Below the pieces are notes generated by a model. That model ran no database searches, was not told the origin of the DNA, and saw only the letters and a list, made by a program, of their open reading frames with translations. A stretch of DNA of 64,000 nucleotides from Dactylosporangium fulvum (lineage in GTDB: Bacteria; Actinomycetota; Actinomycetes; Mycobacteriales; Micromonosporaceae): positions 6,348,501 to 6,412,500 of the forward strand of contig NZ_CP073720.1 in NCBI RefSeq assembly GCF_025137375.1, read 5' to 3'. Shown in pieces: positions 1 through 8,909 of the stretch. The position numbers were made by a program, and so were the translations under genes. How positions within the stretch are numbered: position 1 is the first letter of the stretch; every line of letters begins with the position of its first letter.

Positions 1-577
1 CGATCTCCGACCAGCGGTAGGTGCCGGCGTGCTGCCCGAGCATGATGAACCCGGCGAGCATGGCCAGGCCGCCGAGGGTGGTCACCAGCAGCGCCTGCAT
101 CGCCGCCTGCCGGCTGGCCCGCCGGGTCGGGTCGGTGCCGATCAGCAGGTAGGAGAAGACCGATGTCAGCTCCCAGAACACGTACAGCAACAGCAGATCG
201 TCGGAGACCACCAGGCCGAGCATCGCGCCGGCGAAGGCGACGAACACGGCCGCGAAGCGGCCCAGCCCCGGATCGTCGGAGCGGAAGTAGCGAGCACTGT
301 AGGCGAGCACCAGCGCACCGACCCCGCCGACGAGCAGCACCATCAACCAGGCGAGGGTGCCCATCCGCAGGGCGAACTCCAGGCCGAGCTGCGGGATCCA
401 GGTGATCGTCTCGACGACCGGCTCGCCGGAGCGGACCACACCGGTCCGGGTCAGCGCCCAGACCGACGTCGCGGCGGGTGCCAGCGCCACGAGGTACAGG
501 GCGCGGCGCCCCCAGATACGTGTCAGCGCTGGGGCGATCACGGCTGCGAGTACGTGGATCGCCACCAGTACCAGCAC
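1..577 (-). CDS. mrpA: MrpA/MnhA-type Na+/H+ antiporter subunit A, N-terminal part
   Basis: The 192 visible codons read from a GTG at 577 off the left edge. They encode a hydrophobic protein with the start of an Mrp antiporter A subunit: an N-terminal helix, then the conserved stretch around YSARYF, followed by LLLLYVFWELTSVFSYLLIG and a following TTLGGLAMLAG helix. Mrp complexes exchange Na+ for H+ across the membrane and share ancestry with complex I subunits; subunit A is usually the first and largest gene of the operon. The rest (mrpB-G) would lie outside the window. A GAGGAGG ribosome-binding sequence sits just upstream of the GTG. NuoL-like proteins are the main alternative, but the short spacing and the WELTS motif fit MrpA well. 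Confidence 0.85.
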   Translation of the reverse strand, partial: MLVLVAIHVLAAVIAPALTRIWGRRALYLVALAPAATSVWALTRTGVVRSGEPVVETITWIPQLGLEFALRMGTLAWLMVLLVGGVGALVLAYSARYFRSDDPGLGRFAAVFVAFAGAMLGLVVSDDLLLLYVFWELTSVFSYLLIGTDPTRRASRQAAMQALLVTTLGGLAMLAGFIMLGQHAGTYRWSEI

Positions 578-956
578 AAACCCTCCTCAGTGTCCGGGAT
601 CTACCGGCAGCAATAATCCTGCACCACGATCAAGTTCGCGGCGGCGGTACCGATGATCTGCACCAGATGCGTGTGACCGGCGTCACCCAAGCGGCCTGCA
701 CACCACGACACCACACGTCCGGCACTTGGGCAGGCAGCAGCAACTGCAGCACCACGGCAACGACGGCTGCGGCAGATCGTGCCTAGAGTATTGCCGTTGC
801 CGCTGGCCGCCCGCATCGGGGCCAGCACCCATTTCCTTCGACCGGCCCCTCAGCCGGTCGTCGGGCTCCAACGACGCGGGGGCACACACCGTTGTGGAGA
901 CCGTGTGCAGGCCGGCCTCCACACGGTTTCCACAGCGCTGTTGTTCCCTGTGGTCC
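578..956. other. Divergent intergenic region between mrpA and the FAD hydroxylase
   Basis: 379 bases separate the two divergent starts. I see no convincing gene. The half near the hydroxylase holds a long imperfect inverted repeat (894-933), listed separately. The remainder carries no recognisable motif. Confidence 0.6.
894..933. promoter_or_regulatory. Inverted repeat upstream of the FAD hydroxylase
   Basis: Arms GTGGAGACCGTGTG (894-907) and CACACGGTTTCCAC (920-933) are reverse complements with one mismatch, separated by 12 bases containing the palindrome GGCCGGCC. The repeat ends 23 bases before the hydroxylase ATG, a position suited to an operator. The binding protein is unknown. Confidence 0.4.
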
Positions 957-2537
957 ATGCATCCTGATGTCGTGGTGGTCGGCTGCGGTCCGGTCGGCGC
1001 GCTCACCGCCAACCTGCTCGGCGCCCGTGGCGTGCGGACCCTGGTCGTCGAGCGCAGCACCGCGCCGCACCAGCAGCCACGCGCCTTCTCCTGCGACGAC
1101 GAGGCGCTGCGGGTCTACCAGCAGGCCGGCCTGCGCGACGAGGTCGCCCGGGACATGTACGCGCCGCCGACCGTAGAATACGTGGACGGCGCCGGCCGGC
1201 CATTCGCCACCATCGCCCTCGACGAGATCGACTTCGGGCTGGGCAGCGAACCGCTACACTTCTTCGACCAGCCGCGGCTGGAGGCGACGCTGCGCGCCGG
1301 GTTCGACCGGTATCCACATGTCGACCTGCGCCTCGGCGTCGAGCTGACCGAGCTGGCCCAGGACGGCGACGGGGTCACCGTCGGGCTGCACGACACGCGC
1401 ACCGGCGAGCGCTCCACGATCCGGGCGCGGTATGTCCTGGGCTGTGACGGCGCGCGCAGCACGGCCCGGACCGCCGCCGGGATCCGGCTCAGCGGGACGT
1501 CGTACGAGGAGCCGTGGCTGGCTGTCTCCGGCGACGTCGCGCCCGGCGGGGTCCGCCAGCCCACGACCCGGTTCGTCTGCGACTGGCGCCGCCCGGCGTT
1601 CGTGTCGCCCGGTGCGTTCGGCACCCACCGGCTGGAGTTCATGCTCCGCGACGGCGAGACGGCGGCGGAGATGACCCGCCGGGAGACCGTCGACGCGCTG
1701 GTCGCCCCGTATGTCGACCCGGCCCGGTTCACGGTCACCCGCGCGATCGTCTACACCTTCCACCAGCTCGTCGCCGAGCGGTGGCGGGACGGCCGGGTGT
1801 TCCTGCTCGGCGACGCGGCGCACCAGATGCCGCCGTTCCTCGGCCAGGGGCTCTGCAGCGGGCTGCGCGACGCGGCGAACCTCACCTGGAAGCTCGCGCT
1901 CGTGCTCGACGGCGGGGCCGACGACACGATCCTCGACAGCTACGAGGCGGAACGCCGCCCGCACACCGAGGAGATGGCGGTCACCAGCGTCCGGCTCGGC
2001 CGGGTCTTCCTCGTCCGCAACCGGTCCGCGGCGGCCCTGCGCGACGCCGCGCTCCGGGCCGTGCAGACCGTCCCGCGGATCCGCCGGTTCGTGCGGCACT
2101 TCGAGTTCAAGCCGGCACCCGCGGTGCGCCGCGGCCTGCTGGCCGGCGGCATCGGCAAGGGTCCGGTCGGCGTGATGTTCCCGCAGCCGTCCGTCATGGT
2201 CGCCGGCCGGGCCGCGCCGTGCCCGCTCGACGACGTGCTCGGCACCGGGTTCGCGGTCGTCGGCCCGGCCGTCGGCGAGGCCACGGAGGCGGAGTGGGCC
2301 GGTCCACCGGCGACGTTCCTGCGTGTCCTGCCCGCGGGTGCCGTGCCCGGCCCCGGTGACGTGGTCGACGTCGACGGCACCCTCGGGGCCTGGTTCGACC
2401 GGTACCGGGCCGGCCTGGCCGTCCTGCGGCCCGACCGGTTCGTCTACGGCACGAGCCTGGCGGCCGGGCCGCCTGCCTGGGTCAGATCGCCACGGCGTGC
2501 GACACCAGCCGGGCCCCCTTCACCGGCACCGTCGTGA
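957..2537 (+). CDS. FAD-dependent aromatic hydroxylase, MhpA-like
   Basis: A 526-residue flavin monooxygenase of the PheA/TfdB class. The FAD-binding GCGPVG motif lies at residues 9-14, followed by ERSTAP. The second FAD motif GDAAHQMPPFLGQGLCSGLRD, near residue 290, is nearly diagnostic for 3-(3-hydroxyphenyl)propionate hydroxylases (MhpA), which add a second hydroxyl to the ring using NADH and O2. No ring-cleavage or other mhp gene is adjacent, so the true substrate is uncertain; antibiotic or polyketide hydroxylases share the fold. I chose the ATG at 957 because the Rossmann strand begins immediately after it; the frame is open further upstream without similarity. The C-terminus is Pro/Arg-rich and ends at a short hairpin. 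Confidence 0.8.
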   Translation: MHPDVVVVGCGPVGALTANLLGARGVRTLVVERSTAPHQQPRAFSCDDEALRVYQQAGLRDEVARDMYAPPTVEYVDGAGRPFATIALDEIDFGLGSEPLHFFDQPRLEATLRAGFDRYPHVDLRLGVELTELAQDGDGVTVGLHDTRTGERSTIRARYVLGCDGARSTARTAAGIRLSGTSYEEPWLAVSGDVAPGGVRQPTTRFVCDWRRPAFVSPGAFGTHRLEFMLRDGETAAEMTRRETVDALVAPYVDPARFTVTRAIVYTFHQLVAERWRDGRVFLLGDAAHQMPPFLGQGLCSGLRDAANLTWKLALVLDGGADDTILDSYEAERRPHTEEMAVTSVRLGRVFLVRNRSAAALRDAALRAVQTVPRIRRFVRHFEFKPAPAVRRGLLAGGIGKGPVGVMFPQPSVMVAGRAAPCPLDDVLGTGFAVVGPAVGEATEAEWAGPPATFLRVLPAGAVPGPGDVVDVDGTLGAWFDRYRAGLAVLRPDRFVYGTSLAAGPPAWVRSPRRATPAGPPSPAPS

Positions 2538-2552
2538 GCACCACGCGGTGCT
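2537..2552. terminator. Hairpin at the stop of the FAD hydroxylase
   Basis: Stem AGCACC/GGTGCT with a four-base loop begins at the stop codon. It lies between two convergent genes. There is no T-run, so terminator function is inferred from position only. Confidence 0.3.
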
Positions 2553-2683
2553 GGCCGGCCTTCTCCCCCGTGCTGCCCGCCGCGCCGGCCTCGACCGCGG
2601 TCGGCGACGGGCGGCCTCCGCCCTGAGGTCGCCGCCGACGTACGCTCGCCGGACCGCCACCGGACGAGGAGCGAATCGCCGGC

Positions 2684-5600
2684 TCATGACGGATCCGCGG
2701 GTCGCGGCCGGCAGCCGGCGACCCGCTGCAGGAGCAGGCGGGCGCCCTGCGCCCCGGCGATCTCGGCAGCCGCGCGCAGGTCGGCGTCGTCACCCGTGGC
2801 GAGGCCCCGGACGCGGCGCAACTCGGCCGTCAGCACCCGCTCGCCCGTCTCGGCGGCGAGGGCGAGCCCTTCGTCCGCCAGCGCGGCGGCGGTGTGCGGG
2901 TCACCGGCCACGAGATGCGCGTCGGCCATCGCGGCGACGGAGATCGTCCGGGTGGCACGGAGCCCGTGCCGGTAGAGGCCGTCGGCCGCGGCCCGCATCG
3001 GGGCGAGCCGGCCGCGGTCGCCGCCGCGCGCCGCGGCCCAGTCCGCGAGGAAGTCGCCGGTGCTGACGAAGTGCGGCATGTGCTGCCGCGCGCCGATCTC
3101 ACGGCACCGGCGGGCCGCGGCACGGCCGGCGTCGACGTCGTGCGCCTGGAGGGCGGTCCAGGCGGCGAAGAGGACGGCGTTGCCCCGGCCGTACGGATCG
3201 TCGCAGTGCTCGGCGAGAGCCCCCGCCGCCTCGAGGTCGGCCTGCGCCGCCGCCGCGTCACCGCGCAGCGACCGGACGAGGGCGCGGAAGTTGTACGGTG
3301 CGAGCGTCGGCGTCCGGCCGACCTGCCGCCGCAGCACGGCGGGCGCGACCCCGGCGAGCCGGTCGGCGGCGACGCTCAACTGCCGCTCCGCTTCGTCGAG
3401 CCGGCCGGTGAAGTAGGCGGCCGCGCCCAGCAGATACGGTCCGGCGGCGGCCACCAGCCCGTCGGCGTGCGGCGCCGCGCGGACCAGCCGGCCCGCCAGG
3501 TGCTCGCCGATCGGGTACTCGGCGCGGTTGCAGGCCACCTCGCCGAGTGTCCACAGTGCGGTGTGGAGGTCCGCGTCGGCCCCGGCGAGCGGCAGCAGCG
3601 CGCGGGCCCGGGCGGCGACCCGGGCGACGGCGTCGCTGCCGACGCCGACGGTGATCTGGAGCAGTGAGGTCTGGTGGAGCCGGACGTCGAGCTCGGCCGC
3701 CGCCGTGCCGGGTGAGGTTCCGGCCTCCGGCGACAGGTGGGCGGCGGCCCGGTCGAGGTGGGCGAGCGCGTCCTCGTAGGCGAGCCGCCGGGTCGCGTCC
3801 TCGGCGGCGCGCCGGGTCCAGCGCAGGAAGTCGGCGCCGTGGCCGAGCCCGATCGACTGTCCGTAGTGGTGGGCCAGCTCGCCCGGGGTGAGCCCGCTCC
3901 GGTCCGGCAACGCGGCGGCGGCGCCGGCGAGGCGGGCGTGCAGCACGGCGCGCCGCGGCGCGGCCAGCTCCGCGTAGGCGACCTCGGCGAACAGCGGGTG
4001 GCGGAACCGGACCGCGCCCGGACCGGCCTCGGCGACGAGGTGCGCGGCTGCCGGCGCGGCGAGCAGTTCGGCGAGATCACCGGCGCCGGCGGCCCCGTCG
4101 CCTGTCGCCGTGGCGAGCAGGCGGAGGTCGAGCTCCCGGCCGGCCACGGCGAGCAGGTCGAGGCAGTACCGGACGGCGGGCCCGGGTGCGAGGAGCCGCT
4201 GCCGGACCGCGTCGCGCACGCCGGGCGGCGGGTCGCCCTCGGCCGCCGGGTCGGGCGTGGCGAGCAGTTCGGTGAGGAAGAACGGGTTGCCGCCGGTGCG
4301 CTCCGCCAGCCGCCGCGCCAGGCCGGTGGCCGCCGGGGCGCCGGTGCGGCGGCGGACCAGGTCGGCGACCGAGGTGGCGTCGAGGCCGGTGAGGTGCAGC
4401 CGCGCGGAGCCGGGGACCCGCGCCAGATCGGCGAGCGCGGCGACGACGGCGGGATCGTGTTCGTACGGCCGCAGCGTCCCGATCACGAGGGTGCGGCTGC
4501 GCTGCAGGCCGGTGGCCAGGAAGCGGAGCAGCAGGAGGGAGTCCACGTCCGCGGCGTGCAGGTCGTCCAGGACCACGACCAGGCCGGCCGGTGCCGCGGC
4601 GCCGCGCACGAGGTCGGCGAGGGCCTCGTAGGTGCGGAACCGCGCGACCGGGTCGAGCACGCCCTCGGCGCCGCCCGGTGGTCCGGGTATGAGCCCGGCC
4701 GGGCCGCCGTCGGCACCGCCCGGCGTTGCCGCCGTGAAGCCGGCCAGCGCCGCCGGGGAGTCGTGACCGGCCGCGCCGGGCAGCGCGAGCAGGCCCCGCA
4801 CGACCTGTGTCCAGAGCCAGAACGGCGGCGCCTGCCCGAGGTCGGGACACCGGCCCCAGACGACCGGGGTCCCGTCGGCGGCGGCCCGGTCGGCGGCGGC
4901 AGCGGCGAGACTGGTCTTGCCGATGCCGGCCTCGCCGGTGACCGCGACCACCCGCCCGCCGTCCCGCCCGGCCGCCGCGAGCAGCTCCCCCAGCCGGGCC
5001 AGCTCGGCGTCGCGGCCGACGAGCGCCGGACGGCGGCTCACCGGGGCGACCGGGCCGACCGGCGCCACCGTGTGGCCGAGAACGCGCCGGTGCAGGTCGC
5101 GCAGCGGCGCGCCGGGCTCGACGCCGAACTCGTCCGCCAGGTGCCGGCGGACGACGTCGTACGCGGTCAGCGCCGCCGCCTGCTGCCCGGAGCGGTAGAG
5201 GGCCAGCATGAGCTGCTCGCAGGCGGCCTCCCGCGCCGGGTGGTCGAGGACGAACCGGCGCAGCTGCGGCAGCACCGCCCGGTGCCGGCCGGCGGCGACG
5301 GCCGCCGTGAACCGGCCCTCCTCGGCGGCGAGGCGCGCCTCGGTCAGGCGGGCGACGTCGGCCCGGGCGGCGGCCAGGTCACCGACCGCCGGGGCGCCGC
5401 GCCACAGGGCCAGCGCCTCGGTGTAGTCGCGCTCGGCCGCGACCGGGTCGCCCGCCGCGAGGGCCTGCCCGGCCGCCTCGGTCAGGTCGGCGAACCGCTC
5501 GGCGTCTACGGCGCCGGGCGGCACACGCAGCTCGTAGCCGCCGTTGTGCCCGACCAGGACCCGGCCCTCGGCGCGTGGCCCGCGGCCGGGCTCCAGCGCG

Positions 5601-5977
5601 CGGCGCAGGCCGGCGACGTAGGTGCGCAGCGTGACGTGGGCGCTCGCCGGCGGTGTGCCGTCCCACAGCGCGTCGACGAGCCAGTCGGCGGCGACGAACC
5701 GGTTGGGGCGCAGCAGCAGCAACGCCAGCAGCGCCTGCGGCTTCGGCCCGCCGACCGGGACGGCGTCGCCGTCGCGCAGCACCAGCAACGGCCCGAGGAT
5801 CCCGAACCGGAGAGCGGTCTGCGCAGCAATACGGCCAGCGTACTGCCGCCGGGCCGGCGGGGGCGTTACGGTGACGTCATCGCGACTCTGGACGATGGCC
5901 GGATCAGACGTAACGGCCGGGCCGCCCGTCGCGACGCCGGCACCGGCGCTCACGGCGGACGACCCGGCCGTTACCAC
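2684..5977 (-). CDS. AfsR/SARP-type regulator: winged helix, BTAD, AAA ATPase, TPR
   Basis: A very large transcriptional regulator of up to 1097 residues. After about 55 low-complexity residues come a winged-helix DNA-binding domain beginning LRFGILGPLLVLRDG, a bacterial transcriptional activation domain (to about residue 300), an ATPase with Walker A GEAGIGKTS and Walker B VVVLDDLHAAD, and a long alpha-helical TPR-like C-terminal half. This layout is that of the AfsR/GlnR-like LAL-SARP hybrids that activate secondary metabolism or stress genes in actinomycetes. The GTG at 5977 is the only plausible start in frame upstream of the DNA-binding domain, and it has a poor ribosome-binding site. 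It lies 13 bases behind the epimerase gene, so the two may be cotranscribed. Its target is not evident. Confidence 0.85.
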   Translation of the reverse strand: MVTAGSSAVSAGAGVATGGPAVTSDPAIVQSRDDVTVTPPPARRQYAGRIAAQTALRFGILGPLLVLRDGDAVPVGGPKPQALLALLLLRPNRFVAADWLVDALWDGTPPASAHVTLRTYVAGLRRALEPGRGPRAEGRVLVGHNGGYELRVPPGAVDAERFADLTEAAGQALAAGDPVAAERDYTEALALWRGAPAVGDLAAARADVARLTEARLAAEEGRFTAAVAAGRHRAVLPQLRRFVLDHPAREAACEQLMLALYRSGQQAAALTAYDVVRRHLADEFGVEPGAPLRDLHRRVLGHTVAPVGPVAPVSRRPALVGRDAELARLGELLAAAGRDGGRVVAVTGEAGIGKTSLAAAAADRAAADGTPVVWGRCPDLGQAPPFWLWTQVVRGLLALPGAAGHDSPAALAGFTAATPGGADGGPAGLIPGPPGGAEGVLDPVARFRTYEALADLVRGAAAPAGLVVVLDDLHAADVDSLLLLRFLATGLQRSRTLVIGTLRPYEHDPAVVAALADLARVPGSARLHLTGLDATSVADLVRRRTGAPAATGLARRLAERTGGNPFFLTELLATPDPAAEGDPPPGVRDAVRQRLLAPGPAVRYCLDLLAVAGRELDLRLLATATGDGAAGAGDLAELLAAPAAAHLVAEAGPGAVRFRHPLFAEVAYAELAAPRRAVLHARLAGAAAALPDRSGLTPGELAHHYGQSIGLGHGADFLRWTRRAAEDATRRLAYEDALAHLDRAAAHLSPEAGTSPGTAAAELDVRLHQTSLLQITVGVGSDAVARVAARARALLPLAGADADLHTALWTLGEVACNRAEYPIGEHLAGRLVRAAPHADGLVAAAGPYLLGAAAYFTGRLDEAERQLSVAADRLAGVAPAVLRRQVGRTPTLAPYNFRALVRSLRGDAAAAQADLEAAGALAEHCDDPYGRGNAVLFAAWTALQAHDVDAGRAAARRCREIGARQHMPHFVSTGDFLADWAAARGGDRGRLAPMRAAADGLYRHGLRATRTISVAAMADAHLVAGDPHTAAALADEGLALAAETGERVLTAELRRVRGLATGDDADLRAAAEIAGAQGARLLLQRVAGCRPRPADPS

Positions 5978-5990
5978 GGCCGGAGCACGG

Positions 5991-6851
5991 TCAGCGCGTG
6001 TAACCCGCGCGGAGTTCCTCGATCAGGGTCGGCCGGGTCGGCGTCCAGCCCAGGGCCTTGGCCTTCGCGGCCGCGGTCTGCTGGTCGAGCAGCAGCGCGT
6101 CGGCGAAGAGCGCGCCGAGCCGCTCACGCGAGGCGTCGGTGGTCTCGGGTGCCACACCCGCGTCACCGGCGGCGGCCTCGGCCAGCTCGCGGACCGTCGG
6201 GTTCACGCCCGAGGCGGCGACCACGTAGCCCAGGCGCTCACGGCGCTCGACCACGGTGACGTACAGCGCGGCGACGTCCTCGACGTGGACCGTGACCCAG
6301 TGCTGGCTGCCGTCGCCGACGAGCCGGACCCGGCCGGCCTCGTCCCGCTGCGCGGCCAGGACGCCGCCGGGAATGCCGCCGCCGTGGCCGTAGACGACGC
6401 CGGGTGCCACGATCGTCGCGACCAGGTCGGCCTCGAGCACCGACCGCTCCACCTCACCGCGCCAGGCGGTCAGGGCCGGCGGCGCGAACGGCGAGTCCTC
6501 GGTGATGTCGGCGTTGTCGCCGTAGACCCAGATGCCGCTCGTGTGCACGTACGGCTTGCCGGTGCCGGCCAACGCCTGCCCCGCCGCGCGCACGACCGAG
6601 CGGTCGAACTCCGCGCTCCTGGCGTCGCCGGTGGCGGCGGTGTGCACCACCCCGTCGGCGGCCCCGAACCGCTCGGCCACCCACGCGGTGTCGAACAGGT
6701 CCCCGACGGCCGCCTCGGCGCCGGCCTTGCGGACCTTCGCGGCGGCGTCGTCGCTGCGCACCAGTGCGGTGACGGTGTGTCCTGCGGCGACGAGCTGCTC
6801 GAGCAACGCGGAACCGATGTACCCGGTCCCGCCGGTCAGTACGATCTTCAT
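5991..6851 (-). CDS. NAD(P)-dependent epimerase/reductase, extended SDR family
   Basis: A 286-residue short-chain dehydrogenase of the extended or atypical type. The cofactor motif GGTGYIG is at residues 7-13, and a central TSGIWVYGD segment occupies the place of the catalytic Ser/Tyr region. Such proteins reduce or epimerise nucleotide sugars or small carbonyl compounds in the cytoplasm; the substrate cannot be told here. TAGCCT (6858-6863) lies six bases before the ATG, consistent with a leaderless transcript. It is followed 13 bases later by the AfsR-like regulator gene. Confidence 0.8.
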   Translation of the reverse strand: MKIVLTGGTGYIGSALLEQLVAAGHTVTALVRSDDAAAKVRKAGAEAAVGDLFDTAWVAERFGAADGVVHTAATGDARSAEFDRSVVRAAGQALAGTGKPYVHTSGIWVYGDNADITEDSPFAPPALTAWRGEVERSVLEADLVATIVAPGVVYGHGGGIPGGVLAAQRDEAGRVRLVGDGSQHWVTVHVEDVAALYVTVVERRERLGYVVAASGVNPTVRELAEAAAGDAGVAPETTDASRERLGALFADALLLDQQTAAAKAKALGWTPTRPTLIEELRAGYTR

Positions 6852-6857
6852 GGGTGC

Positions 6858-6863
6858 AGGCTA
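6858..6863 (-). promoter_or_regulatory. -10 element for a leaderless epimerase transcript
   Basis: TAGCCT on the minus strand ends six bases before the ATG at 6851, matching the TANNNT pattern of actinobacterial leaderless promoters. No clear -35 box is visible. Confidence 0.45.
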
Positions 6864-6910
6864 GGGCCGCACGGACCGGTCGCGCGCCGTGACGAACACC
6901 GCGTCCTTTC

Positions 6911-6941
6911 CGGGAATGCGCCTCCGACAAGGCTATTCCCG
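6911..6941. terminator. Inverted repeat downstream of the sulfonate-type operon
   Basis: Arms CGGGAAT (6911-6917) and ATTCCCG (6935-6941) can form a hairpin 35 bases beyond the last stop codon of the operon. This is a plausible terminator without a T-run. Confidence 0.35.
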
Positions 6942-6975
6942 ATCCGGGTGGTCGGGTTCGCGACATGGGCGATCG

Positions 6976-7320
6976 TCAGGGCCGCAACCGGGCGGTGAAG
7001 ATGTGGTTGGTGTCGAGCCGGCTGCCGGCCGTCCGGCCCTTCCCCCACCCGATCCAGCGGCGGTACTCGCCGAATCGCCCCTGATCAACCATCACCGCCT
7101 CGTCGCGGTAGTCGGAGCCCTCCGGCGCCGGGCCGGACAGCGGCGCGACGAAGAGCGCGTCGGTCGGGCAGTACGCCTCGCACATGAAGCAGGTCTGGCA
7201 GTCGTCCTGCCGCGCGATCACCGGCACGCCGTCGGGCCCGAGATCGAAGACGTTCGTCGGGCACACCTTCACGCAGATGTCGCACCGGACGCACCGCTGC
7301 GCGCTGACGAGCTCGATCAT
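6976..7320 (-). CDS. AprB-like 2[4Fe-4S] ferredoxin, copy A
   Basis: A 114-residue electron carrier. Two clusters are visible: CVRCDICVKVCPTNVF near residue 10 and CQTCFMCEAYCPTDALFV near residue 42, each with the CxxCxxCxxxCP spacing. A C-terminal tail of about 50 residues ends in conserved GRFGEYRRWIGWG. It is the last gene of the operon; its start codon overlaps the flavoprotein stop in ATGA, so the two are translationally coupled and probably form one enzyme, as AprA/AprB do in adenylylsulfate reductase. Copy B (9879-10241) is clearly a paralogue, sharing the cluster motifs, LFVAP and the GW-rich tail. The reaction is unknown. Confidence 0.85.
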   Translation of the reverse strand: MIELVSAQRCVRCDICVKVCPTNVFDLGPDGVPVIARQDDCQTCFMCEAYCPTDALFVAPLSGPAPEGSDYRDEAVMVDQGRFGEYRRWIGWGKGRTAGSRLDTNHIFTARLRP

Positions 7321-8909
7321 GCCGCCACCGCCGTGTCCTCCGGCTCGTACCGGGTCCACACCTCGTCGAGGCCGCCGGTCAGCAGCCGCCGCGCGAGACC
7401 CGGGTCGGTCGCCTGACGGTCGTCGCGGCGGTGCATGGCCCGCGACTCGTCCCGGGCGAGCGCCGCACGGTACATCCACCGGGCGTGCGCGGCCATCGCC
7501 GCCGCCTGACGGGCCTTGAGGACGTCGTACGCGGTGCCGCCACCGAGCCCTGCCGTCACCGCCGCCCACACGTCGTCGAGCGTCGCGAGCGAGCCGCGCA
7601 GCCGTTCGCCGGTGCGGAAGTAGTTGCGCTCCAGCGGCACCACTTCGCCCTGCACCGCGGCGACGACGTCCGCGGTGCCCGCCGACCCGGCCGGACGGCC
7701 CGCCGGGCGCAGTCCGGCACGCCCGGCCGGGCGCAGCGGCCCGAGCCCGGCCCGGCGCGCCGCCGCCCGTGCCGCGCCCGCACCGGCCCAGCTGCCGGAG
7801 CTGATGGCCCAGGCCGCGTTGTGGCTGCCGCCGCCGCTGATCCCACCGGTGACGAGTTCCCGCGTGGCGACGTCACCGGCGGCGAAGAGCCCGGGGACGG
7901 TGGTGGCGCAGTCGGCGGAGACCAGGCGGAGCCCACCGGTGCCGCGAACCGTCCCTTCCAGGACGAAGCGCACCTCGTACGGCGTGGTGAACGGGTCGAT
8001 CCCGGCCTTGTCGAGCGGGATGAAGTAGTTCGGCTGGGCGGTCCGCATCGCCGCGTGCAGCCCCGCCGGCGCCTTGTCGAGGCGGGCGAAGACCCGGCCG
8101 CCGGCGACGACGTGCCGGGCGAGGACCTCGCGGCCGCCGAGCCCGTCGGCGGGAATGACCGTCCCGCCCTCGTCGTAGTACGTCGCGAACTGCATCATCA
8201 GGCCCTTGGTGTGGTTGCCGTAGGCCGGCGACAGCGCGTACGCGTTGGAGAACTCCATCCCGGACAGCTCCGCGCCGGCCTCGGCGGCGAACAGCGCCCC
8301 GTCACCGGTGTCGACGTTGAGCCCGAACGCGCCGGAGAGAAACGCACAGCCGCCGGTGGCGAGGACCGTGGCCTTGGCGTGGACCCGCCAGGGACGCCAG
8401 CCGTCCTGCCGGTGCACCCCGGCCGCGCCGCCCACCGCACCGTCGGCGTCGACGAGCAGTTCCAGGGCCGGGCTGTGATCGAGGATCCGCACGCCGCGCC
8501 GGTGCACGGCGCGGCGCATCGTCCGCAGGTACTGCGGCCCCTGGAGGCTGCCGCGGCGCTGCCGGCCGTCCTCGTCGACGGGGAACGGGTAGCCGAACTC
8601 CGCCAGCCGCTCGATTCGCCGGTACGTCTCGTCGACCGTGCGGTGCATCCAGCCGCGGTCGGTCAGCGAGCCGCCCTGGGCGGTGCGTCGATCGATCGAC
8701 TCCGCGCGGGCCGGGCCGGGCGGCAGGTACCACAGGTTGTTGCCGCCGGCGGCCGCCGACCCGCTCGTGCCGCAGTAGCCCTTGTCGGCCAGGACCACAC
8801 TCGCGCCCGCCTCGGCGGCGGCGACGGCGGCCCACGTGCCCGCCGGGCCGCCGCCGACAACCAGGACGTCCGCCTCGACGACGGCGGGGACGGGCTCAGG
8901 CGCGGGCAC
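7317..8909 (-). CDS. AprA/fumarate-reductase-like flavoprotein, copy A
   Basis: A 530-residue FAD protein. The dinucleotide-binding motif VVGGGPAGTWAAVAAAEAGASV is at the N-terminus, followed by DKGYCGTSG. Further on are ATGGCAFLSG, GALFAAEAGAELSGMEF and, near residue 350, GLFAAGDVATRELVTGG, the distal FAD segment of the succinate dehydrogenase/fumarate reductase/AprA superfamily. The C-terminal helical region has HARWMYRAAL. It begins with GTG at 8909, overlapping the end of the binding-protein gene by 14 bases, and overlaps the ferredoxin start by 4. Together with that ferredoxin it probably oxidises or reduces a sulfur compound brought in by the neighbouring transporter; this role is inferred from context only. 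Confidence 0.8.
   Translation of the reverse strand: MPAPEPVPAVVEADVLVVGGGPAGTWAAVAAAEAGASVVLADKGYCGTSGSAAAGGNNLWYLPPGPARAESIDRRTAQGGSLTDRGWMHRTVDETYRRIERLAEFGYPFPVDEDGRQRRGSLQGPQYLRTMRRAVHRRGVRILDHSPALELLVDADGAVGGAAGVHRQDGWRPWRVHAKATVLATGGCAFLSGAFGLNVDTGDGALFAAEAGAELSGMEFSNAYALSPAYGNHTKGLMMQFATYYDEGGTVIPADGLGGREVLARHVVAGGRVFARLDKAPAGLHAAMRTAQPNYFIPLDKAGIDPFTTPYEVRFVLEGTVRGTGGLRLVSADCATTVPGLFAAGDVATRELVTGGISGGGSHNAAWAISSGSWAGAGAARAAARRAGLGPLRPAGRAGLRPAGRPAGSAGTADVVAAVQGEVVPLERNYFRTGERLRGSLATLDDVWAAVTAGLGGGTAYDVLKARQAAAMAAHARWMYRAALARDESRAMHRRDDRQATDPGLARRLLTGGLDEVWTRYEPEDTAVAA

Noticed and set aside
3737..6259. Plus-strand open frame of 840 codons across the AfsR-like regulator
   Set aside because: It is antisense to a gene with clear winged-helix, BTAD and ATPase motifs; its translation is Gly/Arg/Gln-rich without domains, as expected of a shadow in GC-rich DNA.
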